From: Rhodobacteraceae bacterium XHP0102
GTDB lineage: Bacteria; Pseudomonadota; Alphaproteobacteria; Rhodobacterales; Rhodobacteraceae
DNA: 64,000 bases
Assembly (NCBI GenBank): GCA_025751475.1
Contig: JAOWLD010000002.1
Coordinates: forward strand, 248,001-312,000
Direction: 5' to 3'
Shown here: in pieces, positions 28,905 to 36,519 of the stretch
How positions within the stretch are numbered: position 1 is the stretch's first letter
Layout: every line of letters starts with the position of its first letter
Notes under the pieces: model-generated
What the model was told of the DNA's origin: nothing
The model's input: only the letters and a program-made list of their open reading frames with translations
Database searches by the model: none
Position numbers and translations under genes: made by a program

Positions 28905-30317
28905 ATGCCACAGTTTCGAGGTTTTGTGATTTTCGGGGAAATGCGCACAGGCTCCAATTTTCTGGAGGCGGCGCTGAACCAATTTCCTGATATTTGCTCA
29001 TATGGGGAAGTGTTTAACCCCGTGTTTTTGGGCCATCCAAAAACCGAAACCCTCTTTGACTATGATCTCATAAGGCGCGAAGAGGACCCTTTGGGGTTGA
29101 TGCAGGCAATTTTTGATCATCCACCCCGAATGGGGGGCTTTCGGTTTTTCCATGATCATCACCCGCGCGTGGTCGATGCAGTGTTGTCGGACCCTAGCAT
29201 TGCGAAGGTTATTTTGACACGAAACCCGCTGGACAGTTACGTGTCGCGCAAAATCGCGGCGCAGACTGGTCAATGGATGTTGCGCGATATGCGGCACCAA
29301 CGGGCTGCGCAAATCACGTTCGATATGAATGAATTCCGTGATTTGCTGTCCCGGCTTTCGGGGTTTCAACGGCGTTTGACCGAAGCACTTCAGACCTCTG
29401 GTCAGGGCGCATATCGCATCAGTTATGAAGACCTTTTTGATGTATCGGTGATCAATGGTTTGGCGCGTTATTTGGGCACATCTGACCAGATTGAGGCCCT
29501 GCCAGAAAAGATTAAAAAGCAGAATCCCGAACCGCTCTCTCAAAAGGTGGTTAATTATGACGAGATGATGCGCGCTTTGGCGGAATTGGACCCGTTTGGC
29601 CTGTCCGATATCCCGATTTTTGAACCCAGTCGCCATGCCGCCGTGCCGTCCTTCGTGGCCACGCCCACAACAGGGCTGCTGTTCCAACCCATGCGCGGCA
29701 GCCTATCGGAGGCGGTGATTGATTGGATGGCTGCGGTTGATGGGGTCGGGCGAGATGGGCTTCATCGGCGGATGAGCCAAAACCAATTGCGCCAATGGAT
29801 GCGTGCGCATGAAGGCTTCCGCAGCTTCGCGATCATCCAACATCCACTCGCCCGTGCCTATGATGTGTTCACGCGCTATATTCTTCCCACGGATCGTCCG
29901 CATTTTGCTACCCTGCGCCGCGTTTTGTTGAAAACCTATGGGTTGGTGCTGCCTGCTGCACCTGACGATCCAAATTGGACGCCAGCGGCACAAAAAATTG
30001 CATTCAGCCAATTCTTGAAGTTTTTGCGGGGAAATTTGTCGGGCCAGACGGGCGTGCCCGTGGATCAGGCTTGGGCCACACAATCGGCCATTCTACAGGG
30101 TATGGCACAGGTGAAGTTGCCTGATCTTTTGCTTAGGGAAGAAGAATTGCCCACGGCCCTTCCCGCGTTGGCGGGATCGAATGTGGCGTTCACGTATCGC
30201 GCGCCTCACACCGCTGTTCCGCTTTTAGAAATTTATGATGACGAGATCGAGGCCCTTTGTGGCGAAGCCTATCGCCGCGATTACATCAGCTTTGGGTTTG
30301 GTGCGTGGCGGGCCTAA
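28905..30317 (+). CDS. Sulfotransferase, double-length (NodH-like N-terminal half)
   Basis: Sulfotransferases move sulfate from PAPS to sugar hydroxyls. The N-terminal half has the 5'-phosphosulfate loop GEMRTGSNFLE (11-21) and the 3'-phosphate motif TRNPLDSYVSRK (105-116), both intact. The C-terminal half (about 230-470) resembles a second, degenerate sulfotransferase, with SFAIIQHPLARAYDVFTRY in place of a 3'-phosphate motif but no evident 5'-loop. At 470 residues it is much longer than single-domain NodH types. It follows the Branch-type gene by 3 nt, so sulfation of the same glycan is the natural reading. The stop overlaps the convergent ptsN stop by 4 nt. Confidence 0.78.
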   Translation: MPQFRGFVIFGEMRTGSNFLEAALNQFPDICSYGEVFNPVFLGHPKTETLFDYDLIRREEDPLGLMQAIFDHPPRMGGFRFFHDHHPRVVDAVLSDPSIAKVILTRNPLDSYVSRKIAAQTGQWMLRDMRHQRAAQITFDMNEFRDLLSRLSGFQRRLTEALQTSGQGAYRISYEDLFDVSVINGLARYLGTSDQIEALPEKIKKQNPEPLSQKVVNYDEMMRALAELDPFGLSDIPIFEPSRHAAVPSFVATPTTGLLFQPMRGSLSEAVIDWMAAVDGVGRDGLHRRMSQNQLRQWMRAHEGFRSFAIIQHPLARAYDVFTRYILPTDRPHFATLRRVLLKTYGLVLPAAPDDPNWTPAAQKIAFSQFLKFLRGNLSGQTGVPVDQAWATQSAILQGMAQVKLPDLLLREEELPTALPALAGSNVAFTYRAPHTAVPLLEIYDDEIEALCGEAYRRDYISFGFGAWRA

Positions 30318-30778
30318 GCGGCTTGGCTTTCAGCGCCACCTGTCAACAAAGTATGAAGCGTCATAGGATCGCTATTGGCGCGCAGTTTCTCGCAAAGTTC
30401 AGCATCCCGCAACGTGCGTGAGACCCGTGCAAGGGCCTTCAAATGATCCACGCCCGTATCTGCGGGCGCGAAAAGTGCGAACACCAAATCGACAGGCTGA
30501 CGATCTGCAGATTCGAAATTGACAGCACGTTCCAGTCGGAAAAATACACCTGTGATCTGAGTCAGGGCCGACAGACGCGCATGGGGCAAGGCCACGCCAT
30601 GCCCCACGCCCGTTGGACCCAAGCTTTCCCGCTCCTGCAAAGCTTCAAAAATTTCAGAGGCGCCGACATCAATCAATCCTTCGGCAACATCGGCCAAAGA
30701 TTGCAAAAGGCGCTTTTTGCTTGTGATATCAGAAACCACCTTCACGCCTTGCGGCTTGAGGAGCGTTGAAAGTTCCAT
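30314..30778 (-). CDS. ptsN: Nitrogen-related PTS system EIIA component PtsN
   Basis: PtsN is a phosphorelay regulator that links carbon, nitrogen and potassium status. The 154-residue protein from ATG 30778 starts MELSTLLKPQGV and has the phosphorylated His in VALPHARL (H66), with GHGVALPHAR fully conserved. Ten further codons upstream are open but unlike the family. It is downstream of hpf, the canonical order, but rpoN is not in this cluster. Confidence 0.92.
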   Translation of the reverse strand: MELSTLLKPQGVKVVSDITSKKRLLQSLADVAEGLIDVGASEIFEALQERESLGPTGVGHGVALPHARLSALTQITGVFFRLERAVNFESADRQPVDLVFALFAPADTGVDHLKALARVSRTLRDAELCEKLRANSDPMTLHTLLTGGAESQAA

Positions 30779-30816
30779 TGATCCGTATCCCCACCCTAAA
30801 CGGGTCATAAGTCGCT

Positions 30817-31383
30817 TTAACGCGGGTCAATCCAGCCGATATTTCCGTCTTCGCGGCGATAGACGATATTCACACCGTCACTCGCGTCATTGCGAAACAC
30901 CAATACAGGCGCGCCCGCCAATTCCATTTGCATCACCGCCTCACCCACTGAGAGAGAGGGGATCTTGGTTTCCGTTTCAGCGATGATGATGGGCTGCAAT
31001 GTGTCATCTGCATCATCTTCGTCTTTATCTGTTGACGCCAAGATATACGAGGCCGCGGCGAAATGTTCAACGGGTTCTGCACGGTCGCGATGATGATCTT
31101 TCAGCCTGCGTTTGTAACGGCGCAGTTGTTTTTCCATTTTTTCGCAGCATTTGTCGAAGGCCGCATAGATTTCTGGGTCGCTGCCTTTGGCAGCGGCGCT
31201 GAGGCCAGTGGAGAGGTGGACATTGGATTCACATACAAATTCATGGCCGCTTTTTGAAAAAACCACCTGCGAGTCGGTTGGACGCTCCGCATATTTCGCG
31301 ACCGCCGCACCGAGCGTGTCCTTCACATATGTTTGGAGTGCTTCGCCAATATCGATTTGTTTTCCACTGATTTGATAGCGCAT
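30817..31383 (-). CDS. hpf: Ribosome hibernation-promoting factor, long form
   Basis: The 188-residue protein has the N-terminal S30AE domain (MRYQISGKQIDIGEALQTYV) and the C-terminal dimerisation domain (about 130-188: KIPSLSVGEAVMQMELAGAPVLVFRN) that makes the long form. Long HPF dimerises ribosomes into inactive 100S particles in stationary phase. The ATG has a GGAGG ribosome-binding site 5 nt upstream. A basic linker around KRRLKDHHRDR is visible. ptsN follows after 38 nt. Confidence 0.94.
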   Translation of the reverse strand: MRYQISGKQIDIGEALQTYVKDTLGAAVAKYAERPTDSQVVFSKSGHEFVCESNVHLSTGLSAAAKGSDPEIYAAFDKCCEKMEKQLRRYKRRLKDHHRDRAEPVEHFAAASYILASTDKDEDDADDTLQPIIIAETETKIPSLSVGEAVMQMELAGAPVLVFRNDASDGVNIVYRREDGNIGWIDPR

Positions 31384-31587
31384 ATAACCTCCATTACGTA
31401 AAGATGGCGTTAAAGCGGGGCCTTAACGCGTTGTAACAATCAAGGATGTCAGGAAGACGGCGCGCCCAAAACCAATTACATCTGCAAGTTGCAGCGGTGC
31501 AGAAAAAGCGAGGGCGTTGGCTCTGTCAAACATCGCATCTATTTGGCGACGAATCCCTGCCTTCTGTCAACGCCAAGCAGAGGTTTA

Positions 31588-32349
31588 TCAGCCGATTTTG
31601 AAGTTTTGCCCCAAATAAACGCGGCGCACATTCTCGTCTTTGACGACATCTTGCGATGTGCCGCTCATCAAGATTTTGCCATCATGCAAAATATAGGCGC
31701 GATCCACAATTTGCAGGGTTTCGCGCACATTGTGATCGGTGATCAACACCCCGATGCCCCGCGTTTTCAGATCCGCCACGAGGCTACGGATATCATTCAC
31801 AGCAATCGGGTCTACGCCTGCAAATGGTTCATCCAAAAGAACGTAGCGTGGATTTGAGGCCAGACAGCGCGCGATTTCCACCCGCCGCCGTTCGCCCCCT
31901 GACAGGGACAGGGCGGGCGCACGGCGCAAATGTTCGATGGAAAAATCACTCAGCAAGTCTTCCAAGCGTTTGCGGCGTTCAGCGGCGTTTGTTTCCGATA
32001 TTTCCAGAATAGAAAGAATATTCGCCTCGACCGAGAGGCCCCGAAAAATGGACATTTCCTGCGGCAGATAGCCGATCCCCGCACGCGCGCGGCGATACAT
32101 GGGCAGGCGCGTCACGTCTTGCCCGTCCAACATGACTTTGCCGCCATCGGGCGTGACAAGACCCGCAATGGCATAAAAACTTGTGGTTTTTCCTGATCCG
32201 TTCGGGCCAAGCAAGGCCACAACCTCGCCGCGATGCAATTCAATCGACACATCGCGGATCACGGGGCGGCGGCGATAGCTTTTGCGCAGATTGGTGACCA
32301 CCAAACCTGCTGAACCCTCTGCGACTTTCAATTTTGCCCGTTGCGCCAT
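31588..32349 (-). CDS. lptB: LPS export ABC transporter ATP-binding protein LptB
   Basis: LptB powers extraction of lipopolysaccharide from the inner membrane with LptFG. The 253-residue ATPase has Walker A GPNGSGKT (48-55), signature LSGGE (149-153) and Walker B YVLLDEPFAGVDP, the last being the LptB-specific sequence. It is preceded by lptA (6-nt gap) and lptC. A 204-nt gap to hpf takes the place where many alphaproteobacteria carry rpoN. Confidence 0.96.
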   Translation of the reverse strand: MAQRAKLKVAEGSAGLVVTNLRKSYRRRPVIRDVSIELHRGEVVALLGPNGSGKTTSFYAIAGLVTPDGGKVMLDGQDVTRLPMYRRARAGIGYLPQEMSIFRGLSVEANILSILEISETNAAERRKRLEDLLSDFSIEHLRRAPALSLSGGERRRVEIARCLASNPRYVLLDEPFAGVDPIAVNDIRSLVADLKTRGIGVLITDHNVRETLQIVDRAYILHDGKILMSGTSQDVVKDENVRRVYLGQNFKIG

Positions 32350-32355
32350 GTCGGG

Positions 32356-32853
32356 TTAGTTCCCCTGTCCTTGCAATGTGGTGCGCACACGACCCTGAAC
32401 GGTGCCTTGTCCTGTGGCAATATCCAGAATCATACGTTCGCCCGCAATAGCGCCGCCTTGTTGCGTGACCAACACATTGCCCAGCATTTCCATTTCATTG
32501 CGCGCAACAAAATAGGTGGCCTGATCGCCTTCTGCGGCCTCGAAACCGCGGGTGATAAGAACGCCACCCATCGCCTGAACTTGGTCAATTTCGCGCTGCC
32601 CGTCCGTATCGGATGCCGTCTCATAGATCACCCGAATTTCGGCGGCTGAGATACGCAAATCGCCTTGCACGGCGATGACGTTGCCCAAAAACACGGCATT
32701 TCCTGTGGCTTCATCAATTTCAAGGCTGTCTGACAGAACTTCGATTGGGGCATCGCTGTCATGCGGTGTGCCGCCAAAGCCGATGGCGGTCTGCGCCCAT
32801 CCAGGCGCACTTGCACCAAGTGCCAGAATCACTGCCAAGAATATGTGTTTCAT
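32356..32853 (-). CDS. lptA: LPS transport periplasmic protein LptA
   Basis: LptA forms the periplasmic bridge that carries lipopolysaccharide to the outer membrane. The 165-residue protein has a signal peptide (MKHIFLAVILALGASAPGWA) and an OstA-type jellyroll region (PIEVLSDSLEIDEATGNAVFLGNV). It lies between lptC (1-nt overlap) and lptB. Confidence 0.9.
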   Translation of the reverse strand: MKHIFLAVILALGASAPGWAQTAIGFGGTPHDSDAPIEVLSDSLEIDEATGNAVFLGNVIAVQGDLRISAAEIRVIYETASDTDGQREIDQVQAMGGVLITRGFEAAEGDQATYFVARNEMEMLGNVLVTQQGGAIAGERMILDIATGQGTVQGRVRTTLQGQGN

Positions 32854-33455
32854 CAGCCTCCCCCATCGCCTTGGTATAGCACCCGGACGCCGTCCTGAAA
32901 ATGCACAACCTGTTGTGCGGGCGGGCCTGTGATTTCCATACGCCCCGCCTCCAGCCTGAGATCAGGTGCGGTGATCACCACATTTCGCGGCGCTGTGATG
33001 GCGCCACCGGTGGCATCAATCGCCAATTCTTCGGTGTCGAGCCTATATCCCTGCGGGGTGAGACCAACAACATTGCCGCGCAAAAGGGTTTCGCTTGTGC
33101 GGCTGTTCCATTCCGCCAGATCAGCGGTGATCTGGTCATGGGTTTGGTCGGCGCGGAACAGTTTCGCCTCGATATCTTGGGCGATGATCTGATCGGGATC
33201 ATCCGCGATTGGTGCCGCCGAAGATGCGGTCAGCTCAACAGGGCGTCCCGCCCCTGTCACCATCGCAAACCGTGGCGCGGTCATGCCTTGTTGGCCCAAT
33301 TGACCATCCGCGTTGCGCGTGGCCAAAGGCAAGGCTTGATTCGGATCAGGACGCCCTGAGAAAAGGAACATCAAAGACAACACCACGAGGGCCGCAAGCG
33401 GCAGCACCAATTTGCTTAATGCGATGATGCGGGAATACGTGTTGTCAAAGATCAT
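32853..33455 (-). CDS. lptC: LPS export protein LptC
   Basis: LptC passes lipopolysaccharide from LptB2FG to LptA. The 200-residue protein has one N-terminal membrane anchor (LSKLVLPLAALVVLSLMFLF) and a periplasmic jellyroll with YRLDTEELAIDATGGAITAP. Sequence conservation in this family is low, so the order lptC-lptA-lptB is important support. The gene begins 9 nt after the RNase D-like gene. Confidence 0.87.
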   Translation of the reverse strand: MIFDNTYSRIIALSKLVLPLAALVVLSLMFLFSGRPDPNQALPLATRNADGQLGQQGMTAPRFAMVTGAGRPVELTASSAAPIADDPDQIIAQDIEAKLFRADQTHDQITADLAEWNSRTSETLLRGNVVGLTPQGYRLDTEELAIDATGGAITAPRNVVITAPDLRLEAGRMEITGPPAQQVVHFQDGVRVLYQGDGGG

Positions 33456-33464
33456 AAGCGGCCA

Positions 33465-34076
33465 TCAATGAGAGAAGATATCAATCTCGGGCCATCCCGC
33501 AAGGTCAAGCTTGGCGCGCGTGGGCAGGAAATCGAAACAGGCCTGAGCGATGTCTTGACGGTTTTCGCGGGTCAACATCGCGTCCAACTTATCTTTAATG
33601 TCATGCAAATAGAGCACGTCCGAGGCGGCATAATCTTGCTGTGCTTCGCTCAAATCGGCGGCGCCCCAATCCGAGCTTTGTTGATATTTCGACATATCAA
33701 CACCCAGCAATTCTTGGGCAAGATTTTTCAGCCCGTGACGATCCGTATAAGTGCGCACCAGTTTGGAGGCGATTTTTGTGCAATAGACAGGGGCGGCCAA
33801 TGCGCCGAAGCGATGATACATCGCGGCAATATCGAAACGCCCGAAATGGAATAATTTCAGCGTGTTCGGATCCGTCAAAAGCGCGCAAAGATTTGGGGCT
33901 GTGGTTTGATCTTGGCTGATCTGCACCAGATGCGCATTTCCATCCCCATCAGACAATTGCACCAAACACAGGCGGTCGCGATGCGGGTTTAATCCCATCG
34001 TCTCGCAATCAATCGCCACAATCGGGCCAAGCTTTAGGCCATCAGGCAGATCATTAGGATAGGTATGGATGGTCAC
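33465..34076 (-). CDS. RNase D-like 3'-5' exonuclease (exonuclease domain only)
   Basis: The 203-residue protein is a DEDDy exonuclease: DCETMG (23-28, with D23 and E25), LFHFGRFDIAAMYH, and the Tyr-xxx-Asp motif in DYAASDVLYLHD. It lacks the C-terminal HRDC domains of E. coli RNase D, as is common for the short form next to lptC in alphaproteobacteria. It probably trims structured RNA ends. It is the first gene of the lptC-lptA-lptB unit, and tRNA-Leu lies upstream on the same strand. Confidence 0.88.
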   Translation of the reverse strand: MTIHTYPNDLPDGLKLGPIVAIDCETMGLNPHRDRLCLVQLSDGDGNAHLVQISQDQTTAPNLCALLTDPNTLKLFHFGRFDIAAMYHRFGALAAPVYCTKIASKLVRTYTDRHGLKNLAQELLGVDMSKYQQSSDWGAADLSEAQQDYAASDVLYLHDIKDKLDAMLTRENRQDIAQACFDFLPTRAKLDLAGWPEIDIFSH

Positions 34077-34242
34077 GTGCTTTGCCCTTCGCGCCGCGCG
34101 TCCTGACGCGCATTTGCCTCGAAAATATCCACAAAAAGGATAAAAACGGGGTATAGGGCGCGGTGGCTTGGGTCAAGGTGTTGATCCAGACCCTTAAGCG
34201 GCAGCCCGCTTGTGCGCAGAATTATATCGCTGATTTGGGGAA

Positions 34243-34329
34243 TGGTGCCCAGGAGAGGACTCGAACCTCCACGTCCATACAGACACTAGCACCTGAAGCT
34301 AGCGCGTCTACCAATTCCGCCACCTGGGC
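34243..34329 (-). tRNA. tRNA-Leu (anticodon CAG)
   Basis: The reverse strand folds as an 87-nt class II tRNA with 7-bp acceptor stem GCCCAGG/CCTGGGC, T-loop segment GGTTCGAGTCC, encoded CCA end and long variable arm. The anticodon loop TTCAGGT gives CAG, reading the leucine codon CUG. The 5' end is at 34329 and the discriminator base is A. Confidence 0.95.
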
Positions 34330-34348
34330 CAGTGTCGTGGATGCGTGC

Positions 34349-34375
34349 ATTATATACCGCTTTGCCGACTGTCAA
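34349..34375 (-). promoter_or_regulatory. Promoter of tRNA-Leu
   Basis: On the minus strand TTGACA (34375-34370) and TATAAT (34354-34349) are both perfect sigma70 hexamers, about 20 nt upstream of the mature tRNA 5' end. The spacer is 15 nt, shorter than the usual 16-18. Confidence 0.6.
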
Positions 34376-34517
34376 CGGCTGTTGCAAGCTTTGGGAGGAT
34401 TTCGGGCGCGATGGGCGCGGAGGCTGCGGCGATTGCGTCATTTGCGCCTTGTTTCGCGGGGGCTTGGCGCGTATCACTCGCACAATATCCAGACCTATAC
34501 GACCGAAAGGCAGACCA

Positions 34518-35498
34518 ATGTCCAAGCTTGTGACCATTTTTGGCGGTTCAGGATTTGTGGGGCGCTATATTGCCAGACGCATGGCCAAAGAAGGTTGGCG
34601 CGTGCGTGTTGCTGTGCGCCGCCCCAATGAAGCGGGTTTTGTGCGCCCCTACGGTGTGGTCGGTCAGGTCGAGCCGGTTTTGGCCAATATCCGCGATGAG
34701 GCATCCGTGCGGGCCGCGATAAAAGGGGCTGATGCGGTCGTGAATTGCGTTGGTATTCTGGTTGAGACGGGCAAGAACAAGTTTTCTGCGGTGCAGGCCG
34801 AGGGGGCTGCGCGCATTGCGCGGATCGCAAAAGAAGAGCGCGTGGCGCGGTTTGTTCATATTTCCGCCATCGGCGCGGATACCGCGAGCGACAGTTTTTA
34901 TGCGAAGTCCAAAGCCGAAGGCGAAGCGGGTGTGAAGGCTGCTTTCCCCAAGGCAGTGATCTTGCGGCCTTCGATTGTGTTCGGGCCAGAGGATCAATTC
35001 TTCAATCGCTTTGCGAGTATGGCGCGACTGTCGCCTTTCGTGCCTTTGATGGGGGCAAGCAGCAAGTTTCAGCCCGTCTATGTGGATGACGTGGCGCAGG
35101 CCGCGGTGAAATCCATTCTCGATCCCTCTTTCGCGGGTGTGTATGAGTTGGGCGGACCCGAGCAACTCAGCTTCCGCGCTTTGATTGAGAAAATGTTGCA
35201 AGTCATCGGCCGCCGCCGCGTGATCCTGTCCATCCCTCGGATGGCCGCCCTGCCCATGGCCTTTGGTTTCGATATGCTTCAGGCGGTCACATTCGGGTTG
35301 TTTACCAATGGAATTCTGACCCGAGATCAGCTCCGTCAGCTGAAGCGGGACAATATGGTGTCTCCGAAGGCCAAGGGCTTGGCGGAATTTGGCATTACAC
35401 CAACCGCGTTGGATACGGTGCTGCCTGAGTATTTGTGGCCCTATCGCGATGGTGGACAATATGCGGCCATCCGCGACAGCGCCTCGAAGCTGCGATAG
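34518..35498 (+). CDS. Complex I NDUFA9-subunit-family NAD(P)-binding protein
   Basis: The 326-residue protein is an atypical short-chain dehydrogenase: nucleotide-binding VTIFGGSGFVGRYIAR (5-20), ADAVVNCVGIL, VHISAIGAD and YAKSKAEGE, then LRPSIVFGPEDQFFNRFA. This matches bacterial NDUFA9-like proteins, which associate with complex I or act as quinone-linked reductases; the role in this organism is not known. ATG at 34518 is chosen because it begins MSKLVTIFGG; 62 more codons upstream are open but without family similarity and would include tRNA-promoter DNA. Convergent with uppP, with 3 nt between stops. Confidence 0.82.
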   Translation: MSKLVTIFGGSGFVGRYIARRMAKEGWRVRVAVRRPNEAGFVRPYGVVGQVEPVLANIRDEASVRAAIKGADAVVNCVGILVETGKNKFSAVQAEGAARIARIAKEERVARFVHISAIGADTASDSFYAKSKAEGEAGVKAAFPKAVILRPSIVFGPEDQFFNRFASMARLSPFVPLMGASSKFQPVYVDDVAQAAVKSILDPSFAGVYELGGPEQLSFRALIEKMLQVIGRRRVILSIPRMAALPMAFGFDMLQAVTFGLFTNGILTRDQLRQLKRDNMVSPKAKGLAEFGITPTALDTVLPEYLWPYRDGGQYAAIRDSASKLR

Positions 35499-35501
35499 AC
35501 C

Positions 35502-36305
35502 TTAGGAATAGGCGATCACCAGAAGGATCACGCCCAAGATCACACGATAGATCACATAGGGCGTGTAGCTGACGGTCTTCAAGAGCCGCATCATCACCGA
35601 CAGCGCCAAAAGCGCGGCGATAAAGGCAAAAGCGGCGGCAATCGCCCCGTCACGAGCGGCGGCCATGTTTGCCGTGCCGACAACTTCCAGACCCAGCAAG
35701 GTGCCTGAGGCAAGGATAACGGGCACCGACATCAACATCGACAGCCGCGCAGCGTCCTCGCGGCCATATCCCAATTTGCGGGCGGCGGTGATGGTAATCC
35801 CTGAGCGCGATGTGCCAGGGATCAGCGCAAGAATTTGGGCAAATCCCATGATGAGCGCGTCTTTTAACGTCCATGCCGTGGCGGGCTTGTCTTGCGTGCC
35901 TGTGCGATCTGCCCAATAGAGCAGGAGGCCAAAGCCCAACATCGTCCAGCCAATGACAGCGGTCGACCGTAATAGATCCGACAGGCCCGTCAGTTTGAAA
36001 ATAAGCCCTGCGGCGATGACAGGCACAGTGGCAACGATGAGGCAGAGCGCTAAAAACGCCCCCCGCGTGTCGATCTTGCCTTGAAGAAGGCGCAAAAAGC
36101 CAAACAGCGCTTCCCTGAAATCGGTCCAGAAATAGAGCAGCACAGCACCCAATGTGCCAAGATGGACCGCGACATCAATCACCTGCCCTTGGTCTGTTTG
36201 GTTCAACAGATTCGGCAGTAGAATCAGATGGCCCGAGGATGAAATCGGCAAAAATTCGGTGATGCCTTGGACCGTGGCCAGAATAAAGAGATAAAGCAGG
36301 CTCAT
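35502..36305 (-). CDS. uppP: Undecaprenyl-diphosphate phosphatase UppP (BacA)
   Basis: UppP recycles the lipid carrier for peptidoglycan and surface polysaccharides and confers bacitracin resistance when overproduced. The 267-residue membrane protein starts with the active-site segment TEFLPISSSGHLIL (16-29) and has the second motif PGTSRSGITI. About eight membrane segments are visible. It is monocistronic and divergent from gltD. Confidence 0.95.
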   Translation of the reverse strand: MSLLYLFILATVQGITEFLPISSSGHLILLPNLLNQTDQGQVIDVAVHLGTLGAVLLYFWTDFREALFGFLRLLQGKIDTRGAFLALCLIVATVPVIAAGLIFKLTGLSDLLRSTAVIGWTMLGFGLLLYWADRTGTQDKPATAWTLKDALIMGFAQILALIPGTSRSGITITAARKLGYGREDAARLSMLMSVPVILASGTLLGLEVVGTANMAAARDGAIAAAFAFIAALLALSVMMRLLKTVSYTPYVIYRVILGVILLVIAYS

Positions 36306-36368
36306 TTTTGTGAGGCCCGTCTTTGAGTGCTTCGGAAATAAACAATTGAAATCATTTGAATTTAATCC

Positions 36369-36395
36369 ATATAGGTAACAATGAGATACCTATAT
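36369..36395. promoter_or_regulatory. Perfect 9-bp inverted repeat upstream of gltD (possible operator)
   Basis: ATATAGGTA (36369-36377), a 9-nt spacer and TACCTATAT (36387-36395) form a perfect inverted repeat in the A+T-rich uppP-gltD gap. A further copy of ATATAGGT is at 36443-36450, 74 bp from the first. Such dyads with a third site suggest binding of a dimeric regulator controlling gltD-gltB; no regulator is known from this sequence. Confidence 0.5.
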
Positions 36396-36519
36396 TTGGG
36401 CAATGAGGCCTTTGTCGAGGGAAGCGGAAAGGAATCTTGCACATATAGGTCAGTATTTCTGTCTTTTCTGTTGCGATAATTCGGAATATGACAGGCGCGT
36501 TGAGGATGGGAGATGTTCC

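Noticed and set aside
34092-34190. Possible sigma70 promoter (TTGACC/TATACC) upstream of the RNase D-like gene
   Set aside because: The spacer is only about 15 nt and both hexamers are imperfect; transcription may come from the tRNA promoter instead.
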